DNA of 64,000 nt from Fistulifera solaris (lineage: Eukaryota; Bacillariophyta; Bacillariophyceae; Naviculales; Stauroneidaceae): NCBI GenBank assembly GCA_030295235.1, contig AP026147.1, positions 248,001 to 312,000 of the forward strand, given 5' to 3'. Each line of letters opens with the position of its first letter. The first letter of the stretch is position 1. Below, piece by piece: positions 1-11,519 of the stretch. Made by a program: the position numbers and the translations under genes. Under the pieces are notes generated by a model. It had not been told where the DNA came from and made no database searches. It worked only from the letters and a program-made list of their open reading frames with translations.

Positions 1-2
1 GT

Positions 3-149
3 ACGGACGAATCATCCGTCTCTTCGCGACTGCGTTTCCGAGACGTCACTACGGAAGAAAGTTCGGGAAGCGTCATGCGCAATGGACAACTCGAACACCG
101 AGGGACTCCTCGAGGCACCGCAAAGCCCACGGAAGGCTCACCGTGTTGA
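3..149 (+). CDS. possible 3' end of a gene entering from the left
   Basis: From base 3 one forward frame is open to a TGA at 147-149. It reads as a polar, Ser/Thr/Arg/Glu-rich tail of about 48 residues, starting TDESSVSS, of the kind often found at protein C-termini. The other two forward frames are also open here, one of them as far as about base 260, so composition is the only argument. No domain can be recognised. If real, the gene lies mostly outside the window. Confidence is low. Confidence 0.25.
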   Translation, partial: TDESSVSSRLRFRDVTTEESSGSVMRNGQLEHRGTPRGTAKPTEGSPC

Positions 150-943
150 AGTAGTAGTAGGAGGAGAAGGACGTTGTACTTCATGGTATTTGCTGTCAAT
201 ATTGGAACTGTATTCTCCGATATGCTTTGGACATCAATGGGAAGTGAAGTGAAGTTTTCTCCTTTCTCATTTGCCAATCAGAAGCTCCCAACAAAGTTCT
301 TTCGTCTTTCTTCGCATCCAGGTGCCGCATCGATTCGTAGCGGTACCGAAGGTTAATTTTTTTAAAAACGGAAACGTCAGTGCTACGGACGAGTGCAAGA
401 CGGTATATCTGACCGACGTTCTTTTTCACACACATTCATCCAGTGCCGAGTGTCTTGAAATATGAGTAGTTTTTGCTCAACAATAAAGTGTCCAACCTTA
501 TTCCTCACTTAGTACAGAACTGCCTGAATTTTGATAACGGAATTTTCGACTCTACCACAAAAGGTAGTGCAGTCCGCCGAATTTTCTGGTAGTACCGTTA
601 AATGCGTGACAGGGGGTTAAATGATAAAGGCAAATGGTTCTCAGGGGCTTTTGTCAGTGGTTTTGCAACTTCCAGCGAAGTCTTGCTGTGAACGACTGAA
701 ACCTCGAGCCAGAACTCGAGCGATAAAACTGCAACGATGAAAACTCTCACTCCAGCTGTTGTTGTACCAGTACTTGCAACACAGCAACCCAAAGCAAACA
801 AGGATTGAAGAGGACTGCACTATCCTTTGGACTTGCTATTAACAATCATCCCTTCTTACGTTAATAAGAAGAATTTTTCTGGCGGTTTCATGGAATGAAC
901 AGTCAGAGAGAGAGAGCTGCTGTAATAATATATTTAGTCAACA
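150..943. other. intergenic region upstream of the PT-rich surface protein gene
   Basis: About 800 bases hold only short overlapping open frames on both strands (under 80 codons) with no recognisable protein content. Nothing is supported beyond the 5' flank of the gene starting at 944. Confidence 0.5.
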
Positions 944-3900
944 ATGGTTCAATTTGCCGATTCTGTCGTCATTATACCGGACGGTTTAGATCCGTATACA
1001 CTGCCCTTGCATCCCGACGGAACCTACGTGGATGGAAGCGAATCGTTGTCGGCGGAAAGCTTGGGTTTGGATGGGCTGGACAATGATGCTTCCTTTCAAG
1101 ATGCGATGCCAGCAGAAATGAGTATGGGCGACATGTACGTGAACAGAATCGATATGCTATTTTTAGTTGCAGCGAATGTTAAAAAGTCTCACTCGATCTT
1201 GTCCTAATTATATTCAGCGGCGGCGATGCCATGGTCTTTTCCGATTCGTTTCTGACCGACGAGGACTTTAGTAGCATGAGTGATTTTTCTGAAGCGACGC
1301 TCGAAAAGGAACCACCTTCGGATTACGACATTCTCAAACAGATGGGCACGAATGCCGCCCTTTCGGGGGCAGTCGCTTTTGCGGCGCCGACACTGATGAA
1401 ATATGGTTCGCGCTTGATGAATCAATCGAATGAAGCCGAAGATGCGGCCCTGGATTCGGCGGCCCTGGCCAATTTGAGCAATTCGGCATCGTTTTCACAA
1501 GGTGGCAACGCGACAGGTGCCTTTCCTGGATTTGGGGCCATTCCGGGTGGTGGCGGCGCGTTTCAAGCGGGTGTCTCGTGAGTTACTTGTGGTTGATTGT
1601 TGGTGCACGCAAGTCATTCTAGTGGCAACTCAACCTTTTGCTTCTCTCTGTTTTTAAGAAAATCTGTGATGCAGCAAGCAATGATTTTAGCGGCACGATC
1701 CGCTTCCACTTCAGTCGGACAAGGCTCAGCCGCCTTGACAACGGCAGCTGGTGGAAGTGGTGTTGTTGCTGGAGCCGTCGGTGGTGCGGTAGGTGGAACC
1801 TTTGGAGCGCTGGGCATAGGCATGAATGTTTTATTTGTTACATCGGTCGCAATGTCCCTGATAGGAGGTGCCATCGTAGGGCTGACAACAGGAGGATTTC
1901 TTCGACCCGAAACGCGGGCGGATATTTTTGTTCCTCTCAATATTTCTCTCTTCGATTTCGAAGTCATTGCTTCTCCGTCTGTGGTTCCATCAACGGTTGA
2001 CTTCGTACTCCCCGCTCCATCTTTGGTTCCGTCGCCCACGAAATCACTGTCACCAACTGAGAGCGGGTCGCCGTCTACTGTAACAGGCGATTTCCCTGTG
2101 GCCTTATCAAGCTCTCCGTCTGGGTCTTCACGGCCTACTGAACTTTCGGGCGGTATCTTTTCACCAACACCGAGTCCAAGTCTTTCTCGTTCGGAGTTGA
2201 GCCTGGAACCAATTCTTTCTTCACCATCACCAGTATCTGCGTCACAAAGTCCGATACCGTCCCAGACGGGGCTTACCGTGGTTCCATCTACAGTTCAAAG
2301 TGGCACTGTATTTCCAACTGAAGGTCCAACCACAGCTCAGAGCGGTACCGCATTTCCAACAGCAGCTCCAACTGCAATGCAGACTGGTACAGCAATTCCA
2401 TCAACAGCTCAGACTGGAACTGAAGCGCCCTTGCTCCTTTCTCCAGAACCAACGGCCTCCCCAAATGGAAGCTCGTCTCCTGTTCCCAGTGGCGTTATCG
2501 ACTCTCCAGTTCCTACTGGACAGCCGACGGGTATTATTGTTGGTGTTCCATCGAACGGACCTAGCCCGATACTCGACGGTTCTACTAGTCCGCCATCAAT
2601 CATTGCCACTCCAACTCCAATACCAACTACCGTTGTCACCGACGGTCCGTCTCCATTTACTTCCTCAAGCCCAACATTGGAGCCAACTCTACAGCCGACA
2701 CCCCAAGAAACGTTGTTCGCGCCAACTGCGGTGCCATCTTTCAGCCAACCATCGAGTTCGCCAATCGGTCCAGATGCCCCATCAGCGTCCCCAACGATTT
2801 CATGGATGCCTGCGGCGACTATGTTCCCTTCTGGTAAACCGTCAACGACAACAAGTCCGAGTGTTGCTCCGAGTTTTATTTCTTCCGCCGCGCCATCTGG
2901 GCGCCCTACGGGGCTCCCCACTGCTTTACCGACGGACAGTCCAACAACGACACCGACGGTCGAGCCAACAAATACGCCAACGGATAGTCCAACGACTGGA
3001 CCTACGTCTGAACCAACGAATACACCGACGGATAGTCCAACGACTAGACCTACGTCTGAACCAACGAATACACCGACGGATAGTCCAACGACTGGACCTA
3101 CGTTTGTGCCAACAAGTTCACCAACGGACAGTCCAACGACGGATCCTACATTTGAACCAACACGTACACCGACGGATAGTCCGACTACGCAACCTTCCGG
3201 TGTCGGAGCGGTTGGCAGAATTACCGGCTGGCGGTTGGTATCGTTAAATACTAACACGCCTCTCACAGACCTACTAAGAGAAGGTCAAGTGATTAATCTA
3301 TGCGATTACGACACAGATGTCACAGTACAAGCGATAACGAGTGACAATCCAGGTGAAAACGTCGGAGCAATTGAGTTCAAATTGCGAAATATTTTCAGTC
3401 AAGCGAATCCCGAACGCGTTTATGACAACGAATTCCCTTTTGTGATTGGGAATTTGGCCAACTATTGGGCTTTTACTCAAATCAATGCCATCCCGTTCCC
3501 TAGTCCACGCAATAATGGTGGTAGAGGTGAGGAAGTTATATTCAGGCTGTGGATAAATAAGGAATGCCCGCCACCGACGGACAGTCCAACTACCTTTCCC
3601 TCGCCTGGACCAAGCATCCTCCCCACTGAGAATCCAACTGCCCTGCCCTCGCCAGGACCAGTTATCGTCCCCTCCAAGAGCCCTACTGCCTTTCCCGCGC
3701 CTGGACCAACGAGTCAGCCGACCGACAAACCGATTGTTCAGCCACCCACGCTAGGACCTGTTGGCAGCATTTCCTACTGGCAGCTGAAATCGCTAGATAA
3801 CGGCGCGGTCCTCACAACCTTAGTAGATGGGCAACTGATTGATTTGTGCACATTTCCTGGACGAATGACGGTCGAAGCCGTGACTCAGGGCACTGTCGGA

Positions 3901-5200
3901 GCAATGGAGTTCATTTTGCTAGACAGCCGAAGTGGAGATTCCGCACGCGTCTACGACAACGCAAATCCGTTTGTCATTGGAGATCTGGATAACTACTGGA
4001 GTTACACCGAAATTTATCCTACCTTGTTTCCAAGCGCAGATAATTTTGACGGTGCCGGTGAGGATGTTCCTTTGCGTCTCTGGATAAGCAAATGCTTGCC
4101 GACAGCGCAACCGGTCAATGTTCCTGTGGCTCCTCCAACGGATTCACCAGTAGAAGTGGTTCCTGTTCAGCCACCAGTTCAGTCACCAACAACACCACCT
4201 GCACCAGCACCAACCGCGCCTACCAATCCAGGAACTGTGGGCAGTATTGACGGTTGGCAATTAAAGTCGTTGGAGACTAACGCATTTTACCGAAGCTTAT
4301 TTAACGGTGAAATAATTGATCTATGCGCTTTCAGTGAAGTTGTTACGATTGAGGCGGTTACTAGTGGCACAGTTGGAGCAGTCGAATTCCAAGTAAGAAA
4401 TGGCAATGGGGGTGGATCACGACGCGTCTATGATAATGCACGTCCTTTTACCATTGGTGATGCGTACCAAGATTGGGAAGAGGTTGAGATTAACGCGACT
4501 CCGTTCCCTAATTCAAATAACCTTGGTGGCAGAGGTGAGGAAGATCAAATTTTTCTGCGATTTAACTTTGATTGCTCGCCGGTCGAGCCACCTGTTGAGC
4601 CTCCCATTCTGCCGCCGTTCGAGCCACCTGTTGAGCCTCCAGTTCAGCCGCCAATAGAGCCTCCTGTCGAGCCTCCCATTCAGCCGCCAATAGAGCCTCC
4701 TGTCGAGCCTCCCATTCAGCCGCCGTTAGAGCCACCTGTCGAGCCTCCCATTCAGCCGCCGTTAGAACCACCTGTTGAGCCTCCCATTCAACTGCCAGCT
4801 CAACCGCCGGTAGAACCTCCTATTGGACCTGTTGGCAGGATTGTAGGATGGCACCTGATATCTTTAGACACCAACAGAGTTATCAGTTCCTTAACAGACG
4901 GTGACACGGTTTTTCTGTGCAATGACACAAGAAATCTAACGGTAGAAGCAGTAACGCAGGGCACTGTTGGAACGGTCGTGTTTTTTGTGAGAAGTGGCCG
5001 CGGCACGAAACCGCCTCGAGGACAACGCAACTCCTTTCCGTATTGACCAAGCGTATCGCGACAATCGGGGCGACGCATGGGATTTTGTACGTATCCATGG
5101 AACTCCGTTTCCGAGTTCCGAAAACAACGGCGGTAGAGGTGTTCAACGGACATTGCTACTCAATTTTAGCCAAGGTTGCGACTCTCCACCAGGCTACTAA
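944..5200 (+). CDS. PT/PP-rich cell-surface protein with four copies of a beta-type domain
   Basis: Three exons: 944-1134, 1218-1577 and 1659-5200. Introns 1135-1217 (83 bp, GTACGT...TTCAG, branch-like CCTAAT) and 1578-1658 (81 bp, GTGAGT...TTAAG) join the frames exactly; the second contains the stop that would otherwise end exon 2. The product is about 1,360 residues. An acidic N-terminus is followed by a Gly/Ala/Val-rich hydrophobic helix (about bases 1740-1890) and a long Ser/Thr/Pro stretch including PTDSPTT repeats (about 2930-3190). Four copies of a ~110-residue domain follow, near 3205-3570, 3760-4095, 4230-4575 and 4825-5185. Each carries a G(W)xLxSLxTN start, an 'INLC' strand, VGxxxFxxR, RVYDN..PF.IG and TPFP..NNxGGRG. 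PPVEPPIQ repeats separate copies 3 and 4. The domain resembles a beta-sandwich repeat of bacterial surface proteins (INAdTD...VGSVxFxL), which is an inference. Copy 4 is frame-broken at AAA near 5005, and trimming one A restores it. Likely cell wall or surface; function unknown. Confidence 0.8.
2930..3195 (+). repeat. PTDSPTT minisatellite inside the surface-protein gene
   Basis: Tandem units of about 60 bases encode repeated 'PTNTPTDSPTTxPT' modules, nearly identical at DNA level in the middle copies (for example 3000-3110). This is a coding minisatellite, likely to vary in copy number. Confidence 0.85.
4580..4815 (+). repeat. PPVEPPIQPP coding repeat
   Basis: Near-perfect tandem units encode 'EPPVEPPIQPP(I/L)' about six times, the proline-rich spacer between domain copies 3 and 4. 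The predicted structure is a stiff polyproline-II rod. Confidence 0.85.
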
Positions 5201-5501
5201 AATAGATGGCAAACTCAATGAACGAGGCCGTTTCACAGCAGCATACCGTATCAGATTTTATGATTTTGATGGAAACCAACAACATCAAACTTGCCTGCCA
5301 TTGTCACTTTCGATGACAAAATTATCTTCTCGACCCTAGAATTTTCCTGAATCATCTTTGACTCAGTAACAAGGAACAGGCAGTGTGACGACTTGTGTTT
5401 GTACTTACTTCTCAGTTAATCTCTAGTAGTGTTACGGACTCTTTTATTACGAATGCTGTAGCATTATACATAACACTACAAAGAATATACCAACACTTTT
5501 A

Positions 5502-6598
5502 TTAGTCTTGTTTGATCGTCTTCGCTTTCGGAGGATTCGTCGAATGCAGATACAAGCTCGTCGCGGCCAACACTCCCCCAACCACTTGTCCCGCCGAAAC
5601 ACCAATGTCGGGTTCCATCAGTGCCTGCACGACTCCGGACAAGAGCATACCGAAAATGAGCGCAAATCCTTTGCGCACCGATCCGGCGTATTTGGTGACC
5701 AATCCCACCAAGACACCACCCATGGCGTTGGTGACAATCGGGATCCAGGTCCACAGCGTCCAATTGTGCCAGAATCCGTTGTCTAAAATCAATTTACCGT
5801 CCGGTGCTACCAACAGACTAGCAGTCAGAATCAAGATGGTGGCAATGCACAATTCCATACTGAATTGGTACGAATTTCGGGCTCCCGTTTGCAAATTTTT
5901 CTGCGCCACGGCCCCCGCCAGACCCGAAATGAAACTGGCGAGCAACAGTGGCGCGACACCGTACGTCAAATGATGCGTATTGAACCGGTCTTGGTTTCGA
6001 TTCGTGTTTTGTTCACTCGCACGAAACCTTCCCAGTAATGCATCCACGGGAACGATCCCTTCCATGACCAGTGCCGACAAGAACAAAAGAAAGAGTGCCA
6101 CAATTTGCCACTGGCTCTGTTTTTTCCCCATGACCAAATAAGTACACAACGCCGCCGAAAGCGTCTTGGTTTGATTCAAGACGTTAAAGGTAAGAGCATC
6201 CAAATTCTGATAAGCCATAATAGAAGCTAAATTTTGCATGGAATACAGCAGTGCTGGGAATAACGCCACGGCGAGCCAGCTAATGACAGACCAATCTTTC
6301 GGAACGAAAGCAATAACAATTATGAGATCGTGAGAACATACACTGAAGAACGAATGCTAGACGTACTCTTCCACGACTCTCGAGCGGCTCCCGATAGAAA
6401 CAAAAAGGTTGCCGCCAAGAAAAATTTGACCAGTTCTTGCATGAGCACAATCGTTGAACGATTCACTCCTGCTGGTGCGAACCGTCGCGTCAAGATGGGT
6501 TGACACCCAAATTGTACCGCGAGCAAAACCAAATAGACAATGGCTTGTCGCGATAATCGATCAGATTGTGATTGTGGTTGCTGTGTAGAGGATTTCAT
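5502..6598 (-). CDS. nucleotide-sugar transporter, SLC35A-like (copy 1)
   Basis: Two exons on the minus strand: 6598-6367 and 6295-5502. The 71-bp intron (6296-6366, GTACGT...AAAG) splits an Asn codon; total 341 residues, normal for the family. The protein is almost entirely hydrophobic helices, about ten, as expected for the drug/metabolite transporter fold. The segment 'LTFNVLNQTKTLSAA' followed by 'GKKQS' and the C-terminal 'GGVLVGLVTKYAG' glycine-rich helices are typical of SLC35A-type transporters (CMP-sialic acid, UDP-galactose, UDP-GlcNAc). These exchange cytosolic nucleotide sugars for nucleoside monophosphate across Golgi or ER membranes. The substrate cannot be read from sequence. 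A close paralogue lies head-to-head at 7129-8179 with the intron at the same place. Confidence 0.88.
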
Positions 6599-7128
6599 GA
6601 TGTTATTGTATTATGTGTTGTGTTTGCGTCGAAAGAAAAAGAGGCGAAAAGGTGATGATTCTTGTTCGAAATATTGACCTTTTTGCCGATGATGAAATGC
6701 ACCTGCTAAAGAGTTACAGAAAGAGCGAATGGATGCTTGAGTGTCGTAGCTGTGAAACCTGTTTGAACAAGAAGGCGAAAGAAAAACACGATAAACAATT
6801 GCAGTGATCGATTGTTTCCTCTTCAGCAGCGTTGCTATGTTGCATGTTGCTGCGGCGCGTCAAGCCATGCCAAGGTAGATATCTTGTTTTATAATTAGAA
6901 AGTTGTATCACGTTGTATCGGCAATAATTTCGAAACGAAGTTTTCCAGATAGAGGTGTGACGAACTTCATCATAAGTGGACGATATTAGACAAGAGTAGA
7001 TGATATCGTACCGGCAATGAATGTCACGCCGACGATGACGAAAACGTGAACACGAAGAGAAAATAAAATATGATGGTCACTTTCTATCGAAAGCAAAGCA
7101 TTTATTCCTCAAACTACACAATAATAGA
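6599..7128. promoter_or_regulatory. shared 530-bp intergenic region between divergent transporter genes
   Basis: The two nucleotide-sugar transporters start at its two ends and point away from each other, so it must hold both promoters. A forward open frame at 6613-6807 is Lys/Glu/Cys-rich without recognisable content and I do not accept it as a gene. No clear core-promoter motif stands out. Confidence 0.5.
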
Positions 7129-8179
7129 ATGAAGAATGTTGCAATATCCGGCGAGGCCATCGTCTACCTTGCTTTACTGGCGCTCCAATTCGGCATACAA
7201 CCGATTCTGATGCAGAAGTATGCCCCCGTGGGCATCATTCGTTCGACGGTCGTCATCCTGCAAGAAGTCACCAAGTTTCTCATTTCGGCAAGTATTCTTG
7301 TATTGAATCAATCATGGTCATCGGCTGTTCAAGGTACGAGATGTTAGACATAATTTCGACTGGTTTCGATCCGATTTTTAACTACGAATTCTGATTTGTT
7401 TCTCCCCAAAAGACTGGTCGATGAAACGTTTCATCACCGAAGCCGTGTTCCCCGCCGGACTATACGGTATACAGAACGTTGCTTATCTCATGGCGGTACA
7501 AACACTCGATCCATTGACCTTCAATGTACTCGCACAAACCAAAACATTATCGGCCGCCTTGTGTTGCTATCTTCTGTTAGGACGGAAACAAAGTCGAATA
7601 CAAATGATCGCGCTCTTCTTACTGTTGTGGGCTGCTTTGATTATGGAAGGTGTCATTTCTATAGACACCATTGGATATTGGGAAAGAGATGCAAGCTCCA
7701 ATGAATGGAATTGGCATCACTGGACTCATGGAGTATTGCCCATTTTGCTGTCGACCTTCATCTCGGGCCTCGCGGGAGCATTGTCACAGGGTGCTTTGCA
7801 ACACAAAAATTCGTATATCTTCAGTATGGAGCTCTGTGCCGCACAATCCTTGCTTCTGGCGACCAGTCTCTTTTTCTCCCCTGACGGAAACATGATTCTC
7901 GAGAAGGGCTTCTGGCATCAATGGGAATGGGCGACCTTTCTTCCCATCGTGACGGGAGCGGTCGGTGGTGTATTGGTCGGTTTGGTGACCAAACACGCGG
8001 GTGCCGTGTACAAGGGCTTTGCACTGATCGTGGGAATGTTCTTGTCGGGTGTACTGCAATCGTCTTCGGTTTCCCAGCAACAAGCCGTCGGTGGAATCTT
8101 GGCCGCGATCAGTATCTTCCTTCATGCCACGAATCCACCACGCAGTGATATTGTGAAGGAATCCAAAAAGAGAAATTAA
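7129..8179 (+). CDS. nucleotide-sugar transporter, SLC35A-like (copy 2)
   Basis: Exons 7129-7333 and 7413-8179, with a 79-bp intron (GTACGA...AAAAG) splitting the Asp codon before 'WSMKRF'. The product is 323 residues and again ten-helix. It shares with the neighbour on the other strand the N-terminal 'AIVYLxLLAxQFGxQPIL', 'LTFNVLxQTKTLSAAL', and the 'GGVLVGLVTKxAG' ending. The intron is at the homologous codon, so the pair arose by inverted duplication after intron gain. Expected role: import of nucleotide sugars into the secretory pathway. Divergence is moderate, so the copies may differ in substrate, which is inference. Confidence 0.88.
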
Positions 8180-8279
8180 ACGCCAAGAAGGTGCTCTATC
8201 TTTGCTGTCGACAAGAAGGTCGAAGGCAAAATAAATGATGTAAATTTTGAATTTTGAATCAATCTATTTTTTTTCTATA

Positions 8280-9494
8280 TTACGCATATTCAACTCGTGC
8301 AGAAGGCTGAGCATGGACATCCGCAACAAAATCGTCGCACACGTGAAAATGAATAGGTCCGCACAACAGTCGTTGTGTGATAGATACAGAAGGCACATCC
8401 GTCATGGACCAACAGCGTTTCGCTCGTTCCTGATTGTACAAAAGTTCCCACAATTCTGCACACACTTTCTGTTGCAGTTCGTTTAACTGAACCAAGGATT
8501 GCTCTTTTAATCCCTCAAGACCCGACTTGAGACCTCTTCCGTAGCGCCGTCGAATCCCGATCCAGGTTCGTCGCAACATCCACCAATGCGCTGTGTCAAT
8601 GTCGTCTGTTCCACCAAAAAAGCAGGATCGACCGATTGACAGATCCCGGGCGGTTTAAGCGTCCGTACGCGACAGGATCTTCCTAGATGATAATCCCCGA
8701 ATTTGAGATGAAATTCGCAGTCACAAATCGGTTCACAATTCAATGATCGCCAATCCCATTTGCATTCCGGATTTGTTTCGGGAATCTTTTGTTGTTGTAA
8801 AAAGAAAAGTGCCATGAGTGCTATGCGGGCAGCGAAAATTCGTAGCCGTATCGATACGTACCACTTTTTGGGTCAAAAACTGCTTTGCCGCTTCTCCGAA
8901 AATATCCAACAAAGTACGATCGTCTTCCACCATTACTTTGGGTAAGCTTTCGTTTGGCTTGTCATTATCCACAAGATCACTGCTTTTCCAACTGCGGTGG
9001 CGATGTACCGTATCGACTTTCTCCCCCTCTTCTAGCGTTTGCAATAGCGTTCGTAATTGTTCAATGGTAAATGTCGGCACCGCCTCCTCCTTCGATTTGG
9101 CTTCCTCCGCACAGTCGCGCTGCTCTGACGACACATCACCCGCATGCTGCGGCGAATAACTTCCACGTATGTTGGTATTGTTTTCTATTGATTCTCTTTC
9201 TATTTGATGAATGTAATCCGTATGAACGGAAGATTCGTGTGATGTGTCCCTACTCTCGCTGGTCGTTTCTCCGTGGACAGGAGGAGGGACATCCTCAAGG
9301 GCGTCGTTGATGCGCGCCTCATCTTTTTCTGAAGGATTTATATTATGTTGAGATTCGAAAAGATTTTGTTGAGATTCGAGAGGATCATTTTCCATCATCT
9401 CTTGGCCGACGACGACGTAGCCTCTTTGCGCGAGGAGCATTCCTCCCACCAGCAAGGGGAGAACTGCTCGTTGTTTACTATTCTTTCGAGGCAT
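8280..9494 (-). CDS. secretory single-pass membrane protein, unknown
   Basis: The product begins with a signal-peptide-like stretch ('AVLPLLVGGMLLAQRG'), followed by a polar acidic region of about 190 residues, a possible membrane helix ('IRLRIFAARIALMALFFL'), a Cys-containing segment ('PECKWDW', 'CEPICDCEF') and a basic C-terminal region ('WIGIRRRYGRGL'). The reading frame is broken twice. The first break is at a run of five T on the plus strand (8865-8869) and the second at a run of six A (8616-8621); changing either by one base joins the frames smoothly, so I treat this as one gene with consensus errors. No family recognised. It is transcribed away from the transposon just upstream. Confidence 0.6.
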
Positions 9495-9634
9495 CGAATT
9501 GTACTTTTGCTTCTAAAATAATTTGCTGCATACACAGCTTGCATTCATGCAAACAAAGTCCCACATAGAGCGCTGCTTTGAATGAAACAATGAAGCGGTC
9601 CGACGATAAGCAGACCGCAGTCGGAGCGCATTTC

Positions 9635-9655
9635 GGCCGTTCCTAACCGGGGCCC
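9635..9655 (+). repeat. left terminal inverted repeat
   Basis: Exactly complementary to 11520-11540. It begins GGCCGTTCC, ends GGGGCCC, and is followed by a run of A. Confidence 0.85.
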
Positions 9656-9955
9656 GAAAAAAAAATTACACGTATTGCCACGTAAGTATGCGTCATCAGT
9701 CCCAAAAATTTGGGATAACCCGAGCCCTATATTCTACACGCACCAAAATTGGGCTCGAACGACGAAAATCTTGGCCAAATTTTATTGCCTCCAACAACAG
9801 TTTAAAAAATTTTACGGCACTCGATTTCCTAAGTAATATCTCTGCCCGCGTGCTCATTTGAAAAAGTTTCGTCGATTGCACTTCGTTCTTTCCTCCGACA
9901 ACGCACAAGTAATTCATTTTCATCAACTTGCGTATTTCATTTCGTCTTTTGCATC

Positions 9956-10552
9956 ATGGAAGAAGACGATCCTTTTTCCGTCCCACAAAAAAGAAGAAGT
10001 ACTACTTCTACCGTTCCCCCGCTTACGAGATGCTGCTACGCAACATTCTTGCTCCGATCATGGAAGAGAATGATGTGGACGAGGATGACGACGAGGACGA
10101 CGAAAGTGTTGTCGAAGTCCGCGTACGAAAACGCTCTTGTAAGAAACACGAAGATTACGATCCTCGGCAATCATCATGGTATAAGTCTTACGTCGAAGGT
10201 GCTCACTCAATGACGAAGAGGCACTTGAAAAATTTCCGCCTTCGCTTTCGCCTTCCCTTCGACGAGTTTTTGAAGTTGCTTGCTTCGTCTTGACACGTCA
10301 AGACTCGGGGTAGCTTTTGGGAATACCGGAAATGTGGATCCCGATAGAGTCAACGCCGAAACTACCAAGGAGATGAACAGAATTGTGGACCCATCGGTGC
10401 TCAATATGAAAGACAGAAATGGCATTTATACCGTCCGCAACCTGACGCAGGACTTCTTTCGCGAGAAACTCGTTACACATTTTACCATTGCACGTGAGCT
10501 TGATATGATTCATTGGCCTCGGGACAAGAAAAGTATGACCGTTCTAAACTGA
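9956..10552 (+). pseudogene. Harbinger-type transposase remnant, internally deleted
   Basis: From the ATG at 9956 the product begins MEEDDPFSVPQK. At the A6 run (9987-9992) one extra A leads into 'YYFYRSPAYEMLLRN', an acidic stretch, then 'DPRQSSWYKSYV' and 'LKNFRLRFRLPFDEFLKLL'. This matches the N-terminal region of diatom Harbinger/DDE_Tnp4 proteins as I know them. After a stop at about 10293 another frame continues with 'NLTQDFFREKLVTHFTIA' and 'WPRDKK', like the C-terminal end of such proteins. The DDE catalytic domain expected between them is absent. I therefore call a deletion derivative. The family call rests on pattern memory. Confidence 0.55.
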
Positions 10553-10611
10553 TCTATTTATCTAAAAATAAGAAAGTAGAAACTAATCCATTACTAACTT
10601 AATCTGTTGGA

Positions 10612-11216
10612 TTATATAGCAGAAATATGGGCTTTCATACTTGGAGCCGGAGTGAAGCACAAATCACCAAAATCTTCGTCTGAATCACTATCAGCTTGAC
10701 TTTTCTTCTTTGACGCCGACTTCGTTGCAACCTTCTTTGAACCCTGATTACGAACAGTCGTAGAAATTTTTTTGTCAGTTCCTTGCCGACGTCGTCGTCG
10801 TCGGCATCACCGCTCAAATCAATAACCTTGTTAACTTCTTCCTTCATGAACGAATTAATGAAGTCTACGTTGACGGCGACCTTCTTTTCCGGAGCGAACA
10901 TTCCGTTGGCGAACTCCATTCACTCCTTCTCTGCTGTCTCGTATTTGGTTTTTGCAGCATCCGCGTCGTCCATTTTCCCAGCTTGAAGAAGCATCCGGTA
11001 CAGCAAAAATGCATCAACTTGCGAAATATAACCAGTGGTGGGGTTGCCATGGTACAACAACTCAAGCTTTGTTTTCTGCTCGGAAAGGGGAGCGCTTCTG
11101 TACTCTTTGTTTTTGGCGTAAGAGTGAAAGGCCATGGTGACCTTGGCCTCAACCACAATCTCATGCGGCGGCGGGGACGGCATCTTCTCAAGTAAACAAT
11201 GAGCAATGACGAGCAA
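10612..11216 (-). CDS. transposon-internal antisense ORF, unknown protein
   Basis: Minus-strand frame of about 200 codons, tail-to-tail with the transposase remnant. It starts at 11216 or, more likely, at the Met at 11183 (MPSPPPHEIV). It reads 'VEAKVTMAFHSYAKNKEY', 'LLYHGNPTTGYISQVDAF' and 'AGKMDDADAAKTKYETAEKE', then meets an in-frame TGA (10920-10922). Beyond this the same frame continues convincingly with 'MEFANGMFAPEKKVAV' and 'NSFMKEEVNKVIDLSGD'. A run of seven A near the 3' side breaks the frame again; with eight, a Lys/Ser/Asp-rich tail runs to a TAA at 10612-10614. PIF/Harbinger elements carry a second, Myb-like gene, but this one shows no Myb residues I recognise. It could be an element accessory gene or a captured host gene. 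Confidence 0.5.
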
Positions 11217-11519
11217 TGACGAGCATGCCGAGAAATAATGAGCTTCGTTTCAGTTGAAGAACAAATGGTGACAAAAGGAGATTCGGTGTTCGGTGGCCGG
11301 TGGCAGTTTGGTGGGAGTGGTCGGCGGAATGTGCCTATAAGTAAAAATGGCGCGGAACCTGTGCTGCGAAGGCTGGCGTGCACAACGGTATGACTGTCTA
11401 TTCTATTTTTTGGCGCCCGGTTAGGAGTTAGGAGGTGGTCGGAAAAATTTTCACGATGCTCTGGTCAGAAACAGAATGGCTGAATACGTCAGCATTGCGT
11501 CACGAAAAAAATTTTTTTT

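Noticed and set aside
2300-3266. Long open frames on both strands opposite or shifted against the surface-protein exon (for example 2300-3247 and 2409-3266)
   Set aside because: They mirror the Ser/Thr/Pro codon repeats of the real frame and have no independent protein content.
6613-6807. 64-codon forward frame between the transporters
   Set aside because: No recognisable content; lies in the shared promoter region.
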